DNA of 64,000 nucleotides from Blautia schinkii. Its GTDB lineage: Bacteria > Bacillota > Clostridia > Lachnospirales > Lachnospiraceae. Every line of letters starts with the position of its first letter. Within the stretch, counting starts at the first letter, position 1. The notes under the pieces were generated by a model that was not told the DNA's origin, made no database searches, and saw only the letters and a list, made by a program, of their open reading frames with translations. Both the position numbers and the translations under genes were made by a program. The DNA is taken from contig NZ_JAAWUO010000009.1 of NCBI RefSeq assembly GCF_013304825.1, positions 62,001 through 126,000 on the forward strand, in the 5' to 3' direction. Of this stretch, positions 44,521 through 53,755 are shown in pieces.

Positions 44521-46229
44521 TGAAAAAACAAATGAGTGTAGCAGTTGAGAGTGAATATGAAAGAGACGAACAGTATTTTGAAAACCGGAATACTGAGAAT
44601 ATAGAACTTGAAAAGGTTGCAGCGTGGATTAAAGGAGATCAGTTTGATTACGGTGAATGGGGCAGGATTGAATTAAGACCTGGGAGTATCCGGACAGAGG
44701 AAGATTCCAGAGCAAAGCCAAATGTATTCTCCAGTACAATCGCAGTTCAGACATTGCATGTATTAGGGGGTGATGCACCAGAAGAAGAAAAAAAGATGTG
44801 CGAATGGATGACTAAACTGAGGGATAAAAAAGGATACTTTCTCGGTGCTGGAGGTAAAAAAGAACCATATGGACAGCCAGAGACAGATCGAGTTAAGAAT
44901 ATCCGCCATACAGCAAGAGGACTGGATTATCTGCTCCGGACAGGACGGTTTATTGACCGCAAAGATGCAAAAGTACTGCGAAAGATATTGAAAGCCCAGA
45001 ACTCAAAAGATGGTGGCTTTCCTCAGTTTTTTGAAGAAGACTCGGAGATATGGTCGACTTCTTATTTTGTGAACCTGATGATAACATTAAAAGGACCAAA
45101 GGGAGTAGCATTGTTAAGAAAAACGCCGGAGGAAAGTGAGGCCGAGATAATAAATGAGATAGAAGGAAAGATAAGAGACGCGATTCAATTCCTTCGAAAA
45201 AATAAAAATAAGAATAAAATATGGGGAAGATGCAAGGAACGTTATGAGGCAACAACCACGGGAGTTATGATTCAAATAGGTCCATATCTTGTGGAGGAAT
45301 GGCCTGAAGAATACAGGGAGATCATGTATCAGCTGGGCAAAATCCCGGTCAAACGCAGATATACCAGGTTGTATCTCGCACTTATAGGAATGCATTTGTT
45401 TAGGAAGGAAGAACAGCAGAGGATTTTTTGCGCTCTTCGGGAGGATGAGAGAAGATTTGAAGAGGTTGAAAAAGTGGACTTTGTTGAGGTTCTGGCATAT
45501 GGCTGGATCCAGAAGTTCGGAAATAATATAGGAATGCTTGACTATTATAACAGCCTGAATCATGGACATGAACTGGTACTGCCAGAAGAATTAACCGGAA
45601 AAGACGAGAGAAAGATTCAGACAGAATATATGAAATGGTGTCTGCAGCAGTACAGGGAATTCCAGGAATATAAGAAAAATATTGAAATTGAGACGGCAGT
45701 AAATGAGACTGCGATCATAGACAAAACCAAATTATGGATATTCTGCCAGAGATTATTTCAGAAATACAAATTTTATATTGAAGAAAAAGGCGGCTGGAAA
45801 GACTTCTGGGATGGAGATAAGCACGTACTGGAAAAGGAAACACAAAACAAGTTCTGGAGTTATGCAGATGCGTTTCTTGACGGACATGAGATTATCACAA
45901 ACAGGGAAAAGTATACCGGATGCGGAATGGTTGATTTTGAATTCAGCAATGGATACCAAAAAAGCATATTGGTAGAATTCAAGCTTCTTTCCAACAGAGG
46001 CCTGCAAAGTGACGGCGGTCTCAGCCAGATCCAGCAGTATATGGTCAGTACGAAGACGGATACGGCATTCCTGGTCGTGTTCGGGTTTGATGAAAAAGAT
46101 GCAGAGATGGTAGGAAAAATAGAAGCTGCAATAAAACAATTCCAAATGCGCGAGACAGACAAATTTATAGAATTGGTATACATAGATGCTTCAAAGAAGC
46201 TCAGTGCCAGTAAATTGTACACAGTTTAG
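44520..46229 (+). CDS. alpha/alpha-toroid protein fused to a PD-(D/E)XK nuclease-like domain (putative defence effector)
   Basis: 569 aa from ATG 44520 (a GTG at 44487 is also open). Residues ~70-330 carry prenyltransferase/terpene-cyclase-type helical repeats: VFSSTIAVQTLHVLGGDAP, SKDGGFPQFFEEDSEIWSTS followed by YFVNLMITL, and WGRCKERYEATTTGVMIQIG. No DDXX(D) cyclase motif or zinc-ligand set was noticed, so a substrate-recognition toroid is more likely. The C-terminal ~130 residues show a nuclease core: E in FLDGHEII, GMVDF (D472), LVEFKL (E486, K488) and QIQQY (Q503, Y507), the RecB/Mrr-like E-D-ExK-QxxxY order. I know no described protein with this pairing. Divergent from the XRE gene. 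Confidence 0.65.
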   Translation: MKKQMSVAVESEYERDEQYFENRNTENIELEKVAAWIKGDQFDYGEWGRIELRPGSIRTEEDSRAKPNVFSSTIAVQTLHVLGGDAPEEEKKMCEWMTKLRDKKGYFLGAGGKKEPYGQPETDRVKNIRHTARGLDYLLRTGRFIDRKDAKVLRKILKAQNSKDGGFPQFFEEDSEIWSTSYFVNLMITLKGPKGVALLRKTPEESEAEIINEIEGKIRDAIQFLRKNKNKNKIWGRCKERYEATTTGVMIQIGPYLVEEWPEEYREIMYQLGKIPVKRRYTRLYLALIGMHLFRKEEQQRIFCALREDERRFEEVEKVDFVEVLAYGWIQKFGNNIGMLDYYNSLNHGHELVLPEELTGKDERKIQTEYMKWCLQQYREFQEYKKNIEIETAVNETAIIDKTKLWIFCQRLFQKYKFYIEEKGGWKDFWDGDKHVLEKETQNKFWSYADAFLDGHEIITNREKYTGCGMVDFEFSNGYQKSILVEFKLLSNRGLQSDGGLSQIQQYMVSTKTDTAFLVVFGFDEKDAEMVGKIEAAIKQFQMRETDKFIELVYIDASKKLSASKLYTV

Positions 46230-46579
46230 AAGCGAATTGAACAAAAAAACAAACTTGACACATAATCCCATTTTCGACAGTTAAATAAAAATAAAGTGGC
46301 AGAATCCTTTGATTTTACTCAATATCATGATGCTGGGGTCAAAAGGTGACCTCATAGTACCTTGCTACAAGTTTTATTTTTGTAGCAAGGATCTAAGAAA
46401 TATGTCATTCATAGAGATATTAAAAAACTATGTTTTGACCCCGGCATCATGACATTGCCTCTGAACAGTAACATAAAATACGGAAAATTACAGTTTCCAG
46501 CTAAAAATATTTGACCAGTGAATTTCCAGGGGCTATAATAAAGTATAAAATATTCAGTACACTTCAAGGAGAACAATTC
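46230..46579. other. intergenic region between the island and trpS
   Basis: 350 bp, AT-rich. It holds the nested palindrome at 46325-46452 described separately. TTGACA at about 46254 and TTGACC at 46511 lack convincing -10 partners, although a GCTATAATAAAG stretch near 46532-46543 may be the trpS -10. No T-box leader signature before trpS. No ORF supported. Confidence 0.5.
46325..46452. repeat. 128-bp nested palindrome (MITE-like)
   Basis: Outer 20-base arms 46325-46344 and 46433-46452 match at 19 positions (TCATGATGC-t/c-GGGGTCAAAA). CATAG (46353-46357) pairs with CTATG (46428-46432). An inner perfect 11-base stem CCTTGCTACAA (46360-46370) / TTGTAGCAAGG (46380-46390) lies off-centre. No coding capacity. 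Looks like a small non-autonomous element or island boundary structure. Confidence 0.75.
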
Positions 46580-47644
46580 ATGAGCAAGATTATTTTAACT
46601 GGCGACCGCCCGACGGGACGCCTTCATGTAGGTCATTATGTTGGATCACTGGCAGAGCGTGTGAAACTGCAGAATTCCGGCTTATATGACGAAATTTATA
46701 TTATGATCGCAGATGCGCAGGCACTTACAGATAATGCGGAACATCCGGAGAAAGTACGTCAGAACATCCTTCAGGTTTCACTGGACTATCTGGCTTGCGG
46801 ACTTGACCCGGCGAAATCCAACATTTTCATTCAGTCTATGGTGCCGGAGCTTACTGAGCTTACTTTCTATTATATGAATCTGGTAACAGTGGCACGTGTA
46901 CAGCGTAACCCTACTGTTAAATCTGAGATCAAGATGCGTAATTTTGAAGCCAGCATTCCGGTTGGATTCTTCTGCTATCCGATCAGCCAGGCAGCAGATA
47001 TCACAGCTTTCCGTGCAACACATGTGCCGGTAGGTGAGGATCAGCTTCCGATGCTTGAGCAGTGCAAGGAGATCGTTCATAAGTTTAATACCGTTTATGG
47101 TGAGACTTTAACAGATCCGGAGATCGTTCTTTCTTCCAATAAGGCATGTTTACGTCTTCCTGGTATCGACGGAAAGGCTAAGATGAGTAAGTCTCTCGGA
47201 AACTGCATCTATCTTTCTGATGAGGAGGATGTTGTTAAGAAGAAGATCATGTCCATGTTTACAGACCCGAACCATCTTCGTGTTCAGGATCCGGGTCGTG
47301 TAGAAGGTAACCCGGTATTTATCTATCTGGATGCATTCAGCCGTCCGGAGCATTTCTCTGAGTTCCTTCCTGAGTACCAGAATCTGGACGAGCTTAAAGA
47401 GCATTACCAGAGAGGCGGCCTTGGCGACGTGAAGGTCAAGAAATTCCTGAACAACGTAATGCAGGCAGAGCTGGGACCGATCCGCGAGAGAAGAAAAATG
47501 TGGGAACAGCGTACTGCTGATGTATTTGACATCCTGAAAGCAGGTACAGAAGTTGCAAGAGAGAAGGCAGCAGCAACTCTTCACGATGTACGTTCTTCCA
47601 TGAGGATCAACTATTTCGAGGATCAGGATTTCCTGAATCAGTAA
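46580..47644 (+). CDS. trpS: tryptophan--tRNA ligase
   Basis: 354 aa, class I synthetase. [19 protein letters not shown] carries the HIGH-type motif (H16-V-G-H19) and [11 protein letters not shown] the KMSKS loop; [22 protein letters not shown] recognises the family. The ATG at 46580 follows AAGGAG; an upstream TTG extension to 46511 is unsupported. No T-box leader. Codon use is back to the core-genome pattern after the AT-rich island. Confidence 0.96.
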   Translation: MSKIILTGDRPTGRLHVGHYVGSLAERVKLQNSGLYDEIYIMIADAQALTDNAEHPEKVRQNILQVSLDYLACGLDPAKSNIFIQSMVPELTELTFYYMNLVTVARVQRNPTVKSEIKMRNFEASIPVGFFCYPISQAADITAFRATHVPVGEDQLPMLEQCKEIVHKFNTVYGETLTDPEIVLSSNKACLRLPGIDGKAKMSKSLGNCIYLSDEEDVVKKKIMSMFTDPNHLRVQDPGRVEGNPVFIYLDAFSRPEHFSEFLPEYQNLDELKEHYQRGGLGDVKVKKFLNNVMQAELGPIRERRKMWEQRTADVFDILKAGTEVAREKAAATLHDVRSSMRINYFEDQDFLNQ

Positions 47645-47651
47645 TAGAATA

Positions 47652-47796
47652 GTTACTGTTCACTGGTAATATCCCGCGAGGTGTTTTTTGTGAGCAAAGG
47701 TCACAGAAAACCCGAGACATACCGCGCGAATTTATGCAATCAGCATAAATTCTGTGCATCGCGAAGCGTGTTACTGAGAACGGAGTGAACAGTAAC
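47652..47796. repeat. 145-bp intergenic element with perfect 13-bp terminal inverted repeats
   Basis: GTTACTGTTCACT (47652-47664) and AGTGAACAGTAAC (47784-47796) are exact reverse complements. Inside lies a perfect 10-base stem GAATTTATGC (47728-47737) / GCATAAATTC (47743-47752) bounded by CGCG. No ORF. Has the form of a dispersed MITE/REP-type element; I recall similar sequences scattered through Lachnospiraceae genomes but cannot search. Confidence 0.75.
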
Positions 47797-47807
47797 ATAG
47801 AATAATG

Positions 47808-47848
47808 ATCAGCCCGGGACATATGTATTCCGGGTTGATTTTTTTTTC
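47808..47848 (+). terminator. terminator after trpS
   Basis: ATCAGCCCGG (47808-47817) pairs with CCGGGTTGAT (47830-47839, one G-U), followed by eight T. It lies beyond the 145-bp element, so the element sits inside the trpS transcript's 3' UTR. Confidence 0.85.
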
Positions 47849-47941
47849 AAATTGTGTTAGTATTTCATCCATATGGGAAACAGATGTTCAGCTATTGTTG
47901 TGTACAGGTAACACACTGTTCCCGGGAAGGAGCAGTTGATT

Positions 47942-48553
47942 TTGATTTCTTTTGTAAAAGGTAAGGTAGCGGATATCAGTGAGAACAACCTGGTGGTGGA
48001 AAACGGCGGCATTGGTTATGAGATCTATATGACAGGACAGGATCTTAGGAAAGCACGTGTTGGTGAAGAGAAGAAGATAAATACGTTTCTGTATGTAAGA
48101 GAAGATATTCTTCAGTTATACGGATTTTTTTCAAAGGATGATCTTGGGATGTTCAGGCTTCTTCTGGGAGTGAATGGTGTAGGACCTAAGGGAGCACTTG
48201 GCATTCTTTCCGGGATCAGTGCAGATGAGCTGCGTTTTGCAGTGCTTTCCGATGATGTGAAGACAATCTCGAAAGCACCTGGAATCGGTAAGAAAACAGC
48301 TCAGAAGATGATTCTGGAGCTGAAAGATAAACTGAAGCTGGAAGATGCCTTTGAGATGAAGCTTGCTCATCAGCAGGAGGATGCAATGGAGGGGGCAGCA
48401 GATCTTCGGGACAGCCGTCAGGAAGCTGTGGAAGCACTGGTTGCCCTTGGATATAGTTCGGCAGATTCGCTTCGTGCAGTACGTAAGGTTCCGGACGATG
48501 TTCCCGCAGACGATGTGGAGGCGATTCTCCGCGCTGCATTGAAGAATTTTTGA
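47942..48553 (+). CDS. ruvA: Holliday junction branch migration protein RuvA
   Basis: 203 aa. N-terminal OB fold ISFVKGKVADISENNLVVENGGIGYEI, paired helix-hairpin-helix region (LLLGVNGVGPKGALGILS; KAPGIGKKTAQKMILELKDKL) and the C-terminal UBA-like domain (EAVEALVALGYSSADSLRAV) that contacts RuvB. TTG at 47942 fits AAGGAG at 47927-47932 better than the TTG two codons earlier. Followed after 25 bases by ruvB. Confidence 0.96.
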   Translation: MISFVKGKVADISENNLVVENGGIGYEIYMTGQDLRKARVGEEKKINTFLYVREDILQLYGFFSKDDLGMFRLLLGVNGVGPKGALGILSGISADELRFAVLSDDVKTISKAPGIGKKTAQKMILELKDKLKLEDAFEMKLAHQQEDAMEGAADLRDSRQEAVEALVALGYSSADSLRAVRKVPDDVPADDVEAILRAALKNF

Positions 48554-48578
48554 TATTTAGTAGAACGGAGCATAACAG

Positions 48579-49589
48579 ATGGAGAACAGGATCATTACAA
48601 CAGACGTTACAGAAGAGGATTTTTCCCTGGAGGGGAATTTAAGGCCTCAGAGTCTGGATGAGTATATTGGTCAGCAGAAAACCAAGGATACCCTGAAAAT
48701 CTATATTGAAGCTGCAAAACAGAGACACGATTCTCTGGATCACGTGCTTTTTTACGGCCCTCCGGGTCTTGGAAAGACGACACTTTCTGCCATCATCGCC
48801 AATGAGATGGGTACACATATGAAAGTTACATCCGGCCCAGCTATTGAGAAGCCGGGAGAGATGGCTGCGATTCTGAATAATCTTCAGGAAGGAGATGTGC
48901 TGTTTGTGGATGAGATCCACAGGCTGAATCGCCAGGTAGAAGAGGTTCTTTATCCGGCAATGGAAGATTTTGCTATTGATATTATGATCGGAAAAGGCGC
49001 ATCTGCACGTTCCATCCGACTGGATCTTCCGAAATTTACCCTTGTAGGAGCAACTACCAGGGCAGGACTTCTCTCTGCACCGCTCCGTGACCGTTTTGGT
49101 GTCACCCAGCGCCTGGAATTTTATGATAAGAAAGAACTGACGACGATTATCCTGCGTTCTGCACAGGTTCTGGGCGTGGATATTGAGCCGAAAGGTGCTG
49201 CGGAAATCGCCAAACGTTCCAGAGGAACACCGCGACTGGCTAACCGTCTCCTGAAACGTGTGAGAGATTTTGCCCAGGTGAAATATGATGGTGTGATCAC
49301 CTATGATGTAGCCTGTTTTGCACTGGATCTTCTCGAGGTGGATCAGTATGGACTGGATAAGACGGATCGACGTATTTTACAAACTTTAATCCTGAATTTT
49401 CAGGGCGGTCCGGTAGGTCTTGAGACGCTTGCAGCCTCTATTGGAGAGGATTCCGGAACCCTGGAAGATGTGTATGAACCATACCTTCTGCAGAATGGTT
49501 TCCTGAACAGAACTCCCCGTGGAAGGATGGCTTCTGTGCTGGCATACACCCATCTTGGATATCCTCGTCCCGATTTATCGACAAAATAA
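48579..49589 (+). CDS. ruvB: Holliday junction branch migration ATPase RuvB
   Basis: 336 aa AAA+ motor. Walker A GPPGLGKT (residues 60-67), Walker B VDEIHR (D111, E112), sensor [19 protein letters not shown] and the C-terminal winged helix ([19 protein letters not shown]). Usual length and partner of RuvA. No ruvC here, normal for Firmicutes. Confidence 0.97.
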   Translation: MENRIITTDVTEEDFSLEGNLRPQSLDEYIGQQKTKDTLKIYIEAAKQRHDSLDHVLFYGPPGLGKTTLSAIIANEMGTHMKVTSGPAIEKPGEMAAILNNLQEGDVLFVDEIHRLNRQVEEVLYPAMEDFAIDIMIGKGASARSIRLDLPKFTLVGATTRAGLLSAPLRDRFGVTQRLEFYDKKELTTIILRSAQVLGVDIEPKGAAEIAKRSRGTPRLANRLLKRVRDFAQVKYDGVITYDVACFALDLLEVDQYGLDKTDRRILQTLILNFQGGPVGLETLAASIGEDSGTLEDVYEPYLLQNGFLNRTPRGRMASVLAYTHLGYPRPDLSTK

Positions 49590-49717
49590 TAGAAAAACTT
49601 CTATACATTTTAGCTGTAATCAGTTATAATATAGACAGTTGTGAGCCAGCAGAGCTGACAACAGAGAGGAATGTTGCTGAGAGAACAGGCAGCAGATGAA
49701 TTCAGGAGGCTTTACGA

Positions 49718-50125
49718 ATGGCGGTAAAGAATACAGCACAGGTTGTTATCGACGGAAAGATCATTACTCTGGGCGGATATGAGTCTGAGGAGTATTTCCA
49801 GAAGGTTGCGGCCTATATGAATAATAAGATTGGTGAACTGAGTCAGATGCCGGGATATTCCAGACAGGCCATGGAAACCAAGCATACACTTCTCAGTTTG
49901 AATATTACAGATGATTACTTCAAGGCGAAGAAGCAGGCAGAGATCTTTGAGCAGGATCTGCAGCAGAAGGATCAGGAGATGTATGACCTGAAACATGAGC
50001 TGATCTCATTGAAGATGCAGATTGAAGAGGCGAAGAAAGCAGAGCAGGAAGCTCAGGACCAGAAGAATCTTCTGGACGGTAAGGTTAAGGAACTGGAGAA
50101 AGAGCTTGATGAATTGCTCAAATAA
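49718..50125 (+). CDS. zapA: cell division protein ZapA
   Basis: 135 aa. N-terminal ~85 residues match ZapA (VVIDGKIITLGGYESEEYFQKVAAYMNNKI), followed by a long charged coiled coil (KKQAEIFEQDLQQKDQEMYDLKHE...LEKELDELLK). Promotes FtsZ filament bundling at mid-cell. TCAGGAGG precedes the ATG. A TATAAT at 49625-49630 with a weak upstream box may be its promoter. Confidence 0.9.
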   Translation: MAVKNTAQVVIDGKIITLGGYESEEYFQKVAAYMNNKIGELSQMPGYSRQAMETKHTLLSLNITDDYFKAKKQAEIFEQDLQQKDQEMYDLKHELISLKMQIEEAKKAEQEAQDQKNLLDGKVKELEKELDELLK

Positions 50126-50194
50126 GAATGGGGGGATTGCTTCGGTAATCCTCTTTTGTTTTACAGATTAACAGACAGGAGATGAGGGAATACT

Positions 50195-52369
50195 TTGAAA
50201 AAGATAGTAACAGAGCTGCTTTCGCCAGCTGGCTCCTATGAGAGTTTTGAGGCGGCGATAGGTGCGGGCGCAGATGCTGTATATGTAGGCGGTCCGGCTT
50301 TTGGAGCGAGGGCATATGCCAGGAATTTTACCCAGGAGGAGCTGATTGCTGCTATTGAGACAGCACATCTCCATAATCGTAAATTATATCTTACAGTGAA
50401 CACACTTTTAAAAAACAGAGAGATGGAAGGACAGCTTTTTGAGTATCTGGCCCCTTATTATGAGGCAGGGCTCGATGCTGTGATCGTACAGGATCTGGGT
50501 GTGTTTTCTTTTATCCGCAGGAATTTCCCGGATCTTGATATCCATGCCAGCACACAGATGACTGTGACTGGTCCGGAGGGAATGAAATTTCTGGAAGAAA
50601 AAGGAGCTACCCGTGTAGTTCCTGCAAGAGAGCTTTCGCTGGAAGAAATTTCTGCCATGCATCAGGCCAGTCCTCTGGAAATTGAGACTTTTATCCACGG
50701 GGCATTGTGTTACAGCTATTCCGGTCAGTGTCTTATGAGCAGTATTTTTGGCGGAAGAAGTGGAAACAGAGGTCGCTGCGCTCAGCCTTGCAGACTTCCA
50801 TACAGCGCAACTTGTGATCACCATAAATATAAAGGGGACAAAGATTTCTGTGCTTTAAGTCTTAAGGATATCTGTACGCTGGATATTCTTCCGGATATAC
50901 TGGAGGCTGGTGTAATGTCTCTGAAGATTGAGGGGCGTATGAAGCAGCCTGGTTATACCGCAGGAGTTACCTCTGTATACAGAAAATATCTGGATCTTTA
51001 TCTCAGCGGAAAAGAATACCGCGTGCAGGATACAGACAGGAAATATCTTCTGGAACTTTTCAGCAGAGGCGGTTCCTGCAGGGGATATTACGATATGTAT
51101 CGTGGTCCTGAGATGATGGCTTTTGCCAATGAGAAGAAATCCGGCAATATCCAGCCGGAGATCAGAAAAATAAAAGAAAAAATTCATGGGAATTTAATAC
51201 TTTCTCCAGAAAGTCCTGTTATACTGGAAATAACCTGTGGAGATAAAACAGTGACTGCCATGGGCGGTGAAGTGCAGTTTGCCAAGAACCAGCCTATGGA
51301 AGAGCAGAGGATCCGTCAGCAGCTGGAAAAACTGGGAAATACAGAATTTCAGTGGGAAAGCCTTAACATTGAGATCAATGGAAGGATTTTCGTTCCTGTA
51401 AAGGTTCTCAATGAAGTGCGCAGAGCTGCGCTGGAACAGCTGCGTGAAGAAATGATCGGAACCAGACGGAGAGAACCTGCTGAAAAGCAACCTTTCTCTG
51501 GAAAAAATCTTCCGGTTTGTACAGAAAAGAATTCCTGTAATGAGAAGCTTCCGCTGTATGTCTCCTGTGAAAGGACAGATGTTGCAGAGGTACTTCTGGA
51601 AGAAGAGGGGATTACAGGCTTTTATCTTTCTTTTGATACCATGAAGAAATGTTTTTCACCGGAACTTGCGGGGCGAAAGGAGCTTTATCTTTCTACGCCG
51701 CATATCCATCGCGGAGAGATTCCAGAGGTATGGATCCGAAATGCGAAGGAGTGGCTTGATCAGGGAATGAGAGGTTTTCTGGTACGCAGCCTGGAATCTT
51801 ATGCAGCACTGAAAGAACTGGGATATAAAGAGAAATGTGTGCTGGATGCTTCCATGTATACCTGGAATGATGAAGCCGAGGCGTTCTGGAGAGAAGAGGG
51901 CGTTCTTAAGAATACCATTCCTCTGGAACTGAATGAGGGAGAACTTAAGCACAGGGATAATCGTTCTTCCGAACTTCATCTGTATGGATATATTCCGCTG
52001 ATGATCTCAGCCCAGTGTGTACGTAAGAATCTGTTCGGATGCACAGGAAAATGCGAGACTATCTATCTGAAAGACCGGTACAACAGCGAATTTTCAGTGA
52101 AATGCTGCTGTGCTCCGTGGGAAAGTGCCTGTCCTGAAGCTGCGAAATACTGTTATAATATTATATATAACAGTATTCCCTATGGACTTCCCGGGGAAAA
52201 GGAGCGCGTAGAGAAACTAAAATTACAGTCACTGCGACTTGCTTTTACCATCGAGAAACCATCAGAGGCAAGAGCAGTACTGGAGGAATTCAAGGGTATT
52301 TACCATGGAAATGCAAAACCTTCCGGACGCAGGTATACAAAAGGCCATTTTAAAAGAGGAGCCGAGTAA
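50195..52369 (+). CDS. U32 family peptidase (RlhA/YrrO-like), long form
   Basis: 724 aa from a TTG. ELLSPAGSYESFEAAIGAGADAVYVGG at the start, then ETFIHGALCYSYSGQCLMSSIFGGRSGNRGRCAQPCRLPY, the U32 signature with cluster-type Cys, and a second region with GCTGKCETIYLKDRY and CCCAPW. Family members act in tRNA/23S rRNA hydroxylation; true protease activity is doubtful. The C-terminal half (DUF3656-like) is the long clostridial type. GGAGATGAGGG upstream supports the TTG. Close to the FtsW-like gene (6-base gap). Confidence 0.9.
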   Translation: MKKIVTELLSPAGSYESFEAAIGAGADAVYVGGPAFGARAYARNFTQEELIAAIETAHLHNRKLYLTVNTLLKNREMEGQLFEYLAPYYEAGLDAVIVQDLGVFSFIRRNFPDLDIHASTQMTVTGPEGMKFLEEKGATRVVPARELSLEEISAMHQASPLEIETFIHGALCYSYSGQCLMSSIFGGRSGNRGRCAQPCRLPYSATCDHHKYKGDKDFCALSLKDICTLDILPDILEAGVMSLKIEGRMKQPGYTAGVTSVYRKYLDLYLSGKEYRVQDTDRKYLLELFSRGGSCRGYYDMYRGPEMMAFANEKKSGNIQPEIRKIKEKIHGNLILSPESPVILEITCGDKTVTAMGGEVQFAKNQPMEEQRIRQQLEKLGNTEFQWESLNIEINGRIFVPVKVLNEVRRAALEQLREEMIGTRRREPAEKQPFSGKNLPVCTEKNSCNEKLPLYVSCERTDVAEVLLEEEGITGFYLSFDTMKKCFSPELAGRKELYLSTPHIHRGEIPEVWIRNAKEWLDQGMRGFLVRSLESYAALKELGYKEKCVLDASMYTWNDEAEAFWREEGVLKNTIPLELNEGELKHRDNRSSELHLYGYIPLMISAQCVRKNLFGCTGKCETIYLKDRYNSEFSVKCCCAPWESACPEAAKYCYNIIYNSIPYGLPGEKERVEKLKLQSLRLAFTIEKPSEARAVLEEFKGIYHGNAKPSGRRYTKGHFKRGAE

Positions 52370-52375
52370 AAGTGT

Positions 52376-53755
52376 ATGATTAATGTTATTACAGAATTAT
52401 CCAAGTATGTGATCCTCACGCTGATGATCGTCTACACCTTTCACTGTTTTTATATGGTGTGGCGTCAGGACGAGGAGGAAAAAAAGGAGTTGCTCCATCA
52501 GCAGCTGACCATGATCTTTTTTATAGATTTCACAGCTTTTCTCGTGATCTATCTTAAGAGCATGGATTTCAAGGTCATCCTGTTTTATATTGAGATGATG
52601 ATCTTTTTTGCGGCAGTTCAGATCCTGTACAGGATTTTTTATGAAGATGCATCGCTGTTGCTTCTGAACAATATGTGCATGCTGCTGAGCGTGGGTTTTA
52701 TCATGCTCTGCCGTCTGTCGCTTCCTTCTGCAAATAAGCAGCTTCTGATCGTTGCAGCAGGAAGTGCCGTATCACTGGTGATCCCGGTGATGATCCGGAA
52801 GATGAAATTTCTCAAGGATCTTACATGGGTTTATGCAGGCGTTGGTGTTGTTCTTCTTGCAGCAGTTCTTGTTCTTGCAAGTACAAGTTATGGAGCCAAG
52901 CTTTCCCTTATGGGCATTCAGCCTTCCGAGGTAATCAAGATTACATTCGTATTTTTTATGGCATCCCTGCTCTGCGGAAAAGTGAATTTCCGTAAAGTAG
53001 TGCTGGCGACCATTGTAGCAGTGCTTCATGTGGGTATCCTGGTTCTTTCCAGAGATCTTGGAAGTGCAGTGATCTTTTTTGTCACCTATCTTGTACTGAT
53101 CTATGTATCTACCAGAAATCCGGGATATATGTTTCTGGGGCTTGGCGGCGGATGTGTGGGTGCAGTGATCGCCTATCATCTTTTTGGCCATGTACGCCAG
53201 AGAGTCAGTGCATGGAGAGATCCTATGGCTGTTTATCAGAATGAGGGCTATCAGATCGTGCAGTCGCTGTTTGCCATCGGAACCGGCGGCTGGTTTGGAA
53301 TGGGACTCTGCCAGGGTTCACCTGAGAAGATCCCTGTTGTAAAAAATGACTTTATATTCAGCGCGATCTGTGAGGAAATGGGAGGTATTTTTGCCATCTG
53401 CCTGATTCTGGTGTGTACCAGCTTTTTCCTTATGATCGTTACCATTGCATTGAAGATCCGCAACCCGTTTTATAAGCTGATCGCTCTGGGACTTGGAACA
53501 GAATATGCGTTCCAGGTATTCCTGACTATCGGCGGAGTGACCAAGTTTATTCCGATGACAGGTGTTACCCTGCCGCTGGTAAGCTACGGCGGAAGTTCTG
53601 TCATGTGCACCATCCTGATGCTGGCTATTATTCAGGGACTGTATATTCTGAGGGAAGATGAGGACGAGGAAATTGAGACGCAGCGAAAAGAAACGATTGA
53701 AAGAAGAGGAAAGAGAGCGACGCCTGAGAGAACGGGATATCGCCAGAATCCGTAG
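52376..53755 (+). CDS. FtsW/RodA/SpoVE family glycosyltransferase
   Basis: 459 aa, about ten membrane helices. SEDS-family signatures: SLMGIQPSEVIKITFVFFMA, LSRDLGSAVIFFVTYLVLIYVS, YQIVQSLFAIGTGGWFGMGLCQGSPEKIPVVKNDFIFSAICEEMG and PMTGVTLPLVSYGGSSVM. Polymerises lipid II glycan strands with a class B PBP; the overlapping next gene encodes that partner. The acidic/basic C-terminus extends into the PBP start. Confidence 0.93.
   Translation: MINVITELSKYVILTLMIVYTFHCFYMVWRQDEEEKKELLHQQLTMIFFIDFTAFLVIYLKSMDFKVILFYIEMMIFFAAVQILYRIFYEDASLLLLNNMCMLLSVGFIMLCRLSLPSANKQLLIVAAGSAVSLVIPVMIRKMKFLKDLTWVYAGVGVVLLAAVLVLASTSYGAKLSLMGIQPSEVIKITFVFFMASLLCGKVNFRKVVLATIVAVLHVGILVLSRDLGSAVIFFVTYLVLIYVSTRNPGYMFLGLGGGCVGAVIAYHLFGHVRQRVSAWRDPMAVYQNEGYQIVQSLFAIGTGGWFGMGLCQGSPEKIPVVKNDFIFSAICEEMGGIFAICLILVCTSFFLMIVTIALKIRNPFYKLIALGLGTEYAFQVFLTIGGVTKFIPMTGVTLPLVSYGGSSVMCTILMLAIIQGLYILREDEDEEIETQRKETIERRGKRATPERTGYRQNP

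Noticed and set aside
44495-44548. 17-codon uORF overlapping the toroid-nuclease start
   Set aside because: No ribosome site and no sign of selection; probably chance.
46453-46579. T-box leader before trpS
   Set aside because: Only about 125 bases are available and no T-box sequence or antiterminator pairing is visible.
53658-53755. Frameshift or fusion between the FtsW-like and PBP genes
   Set aside because: Both proteins are complete with normal motifs; the 98-base region is a plain overlap with an uncertain PBP start.
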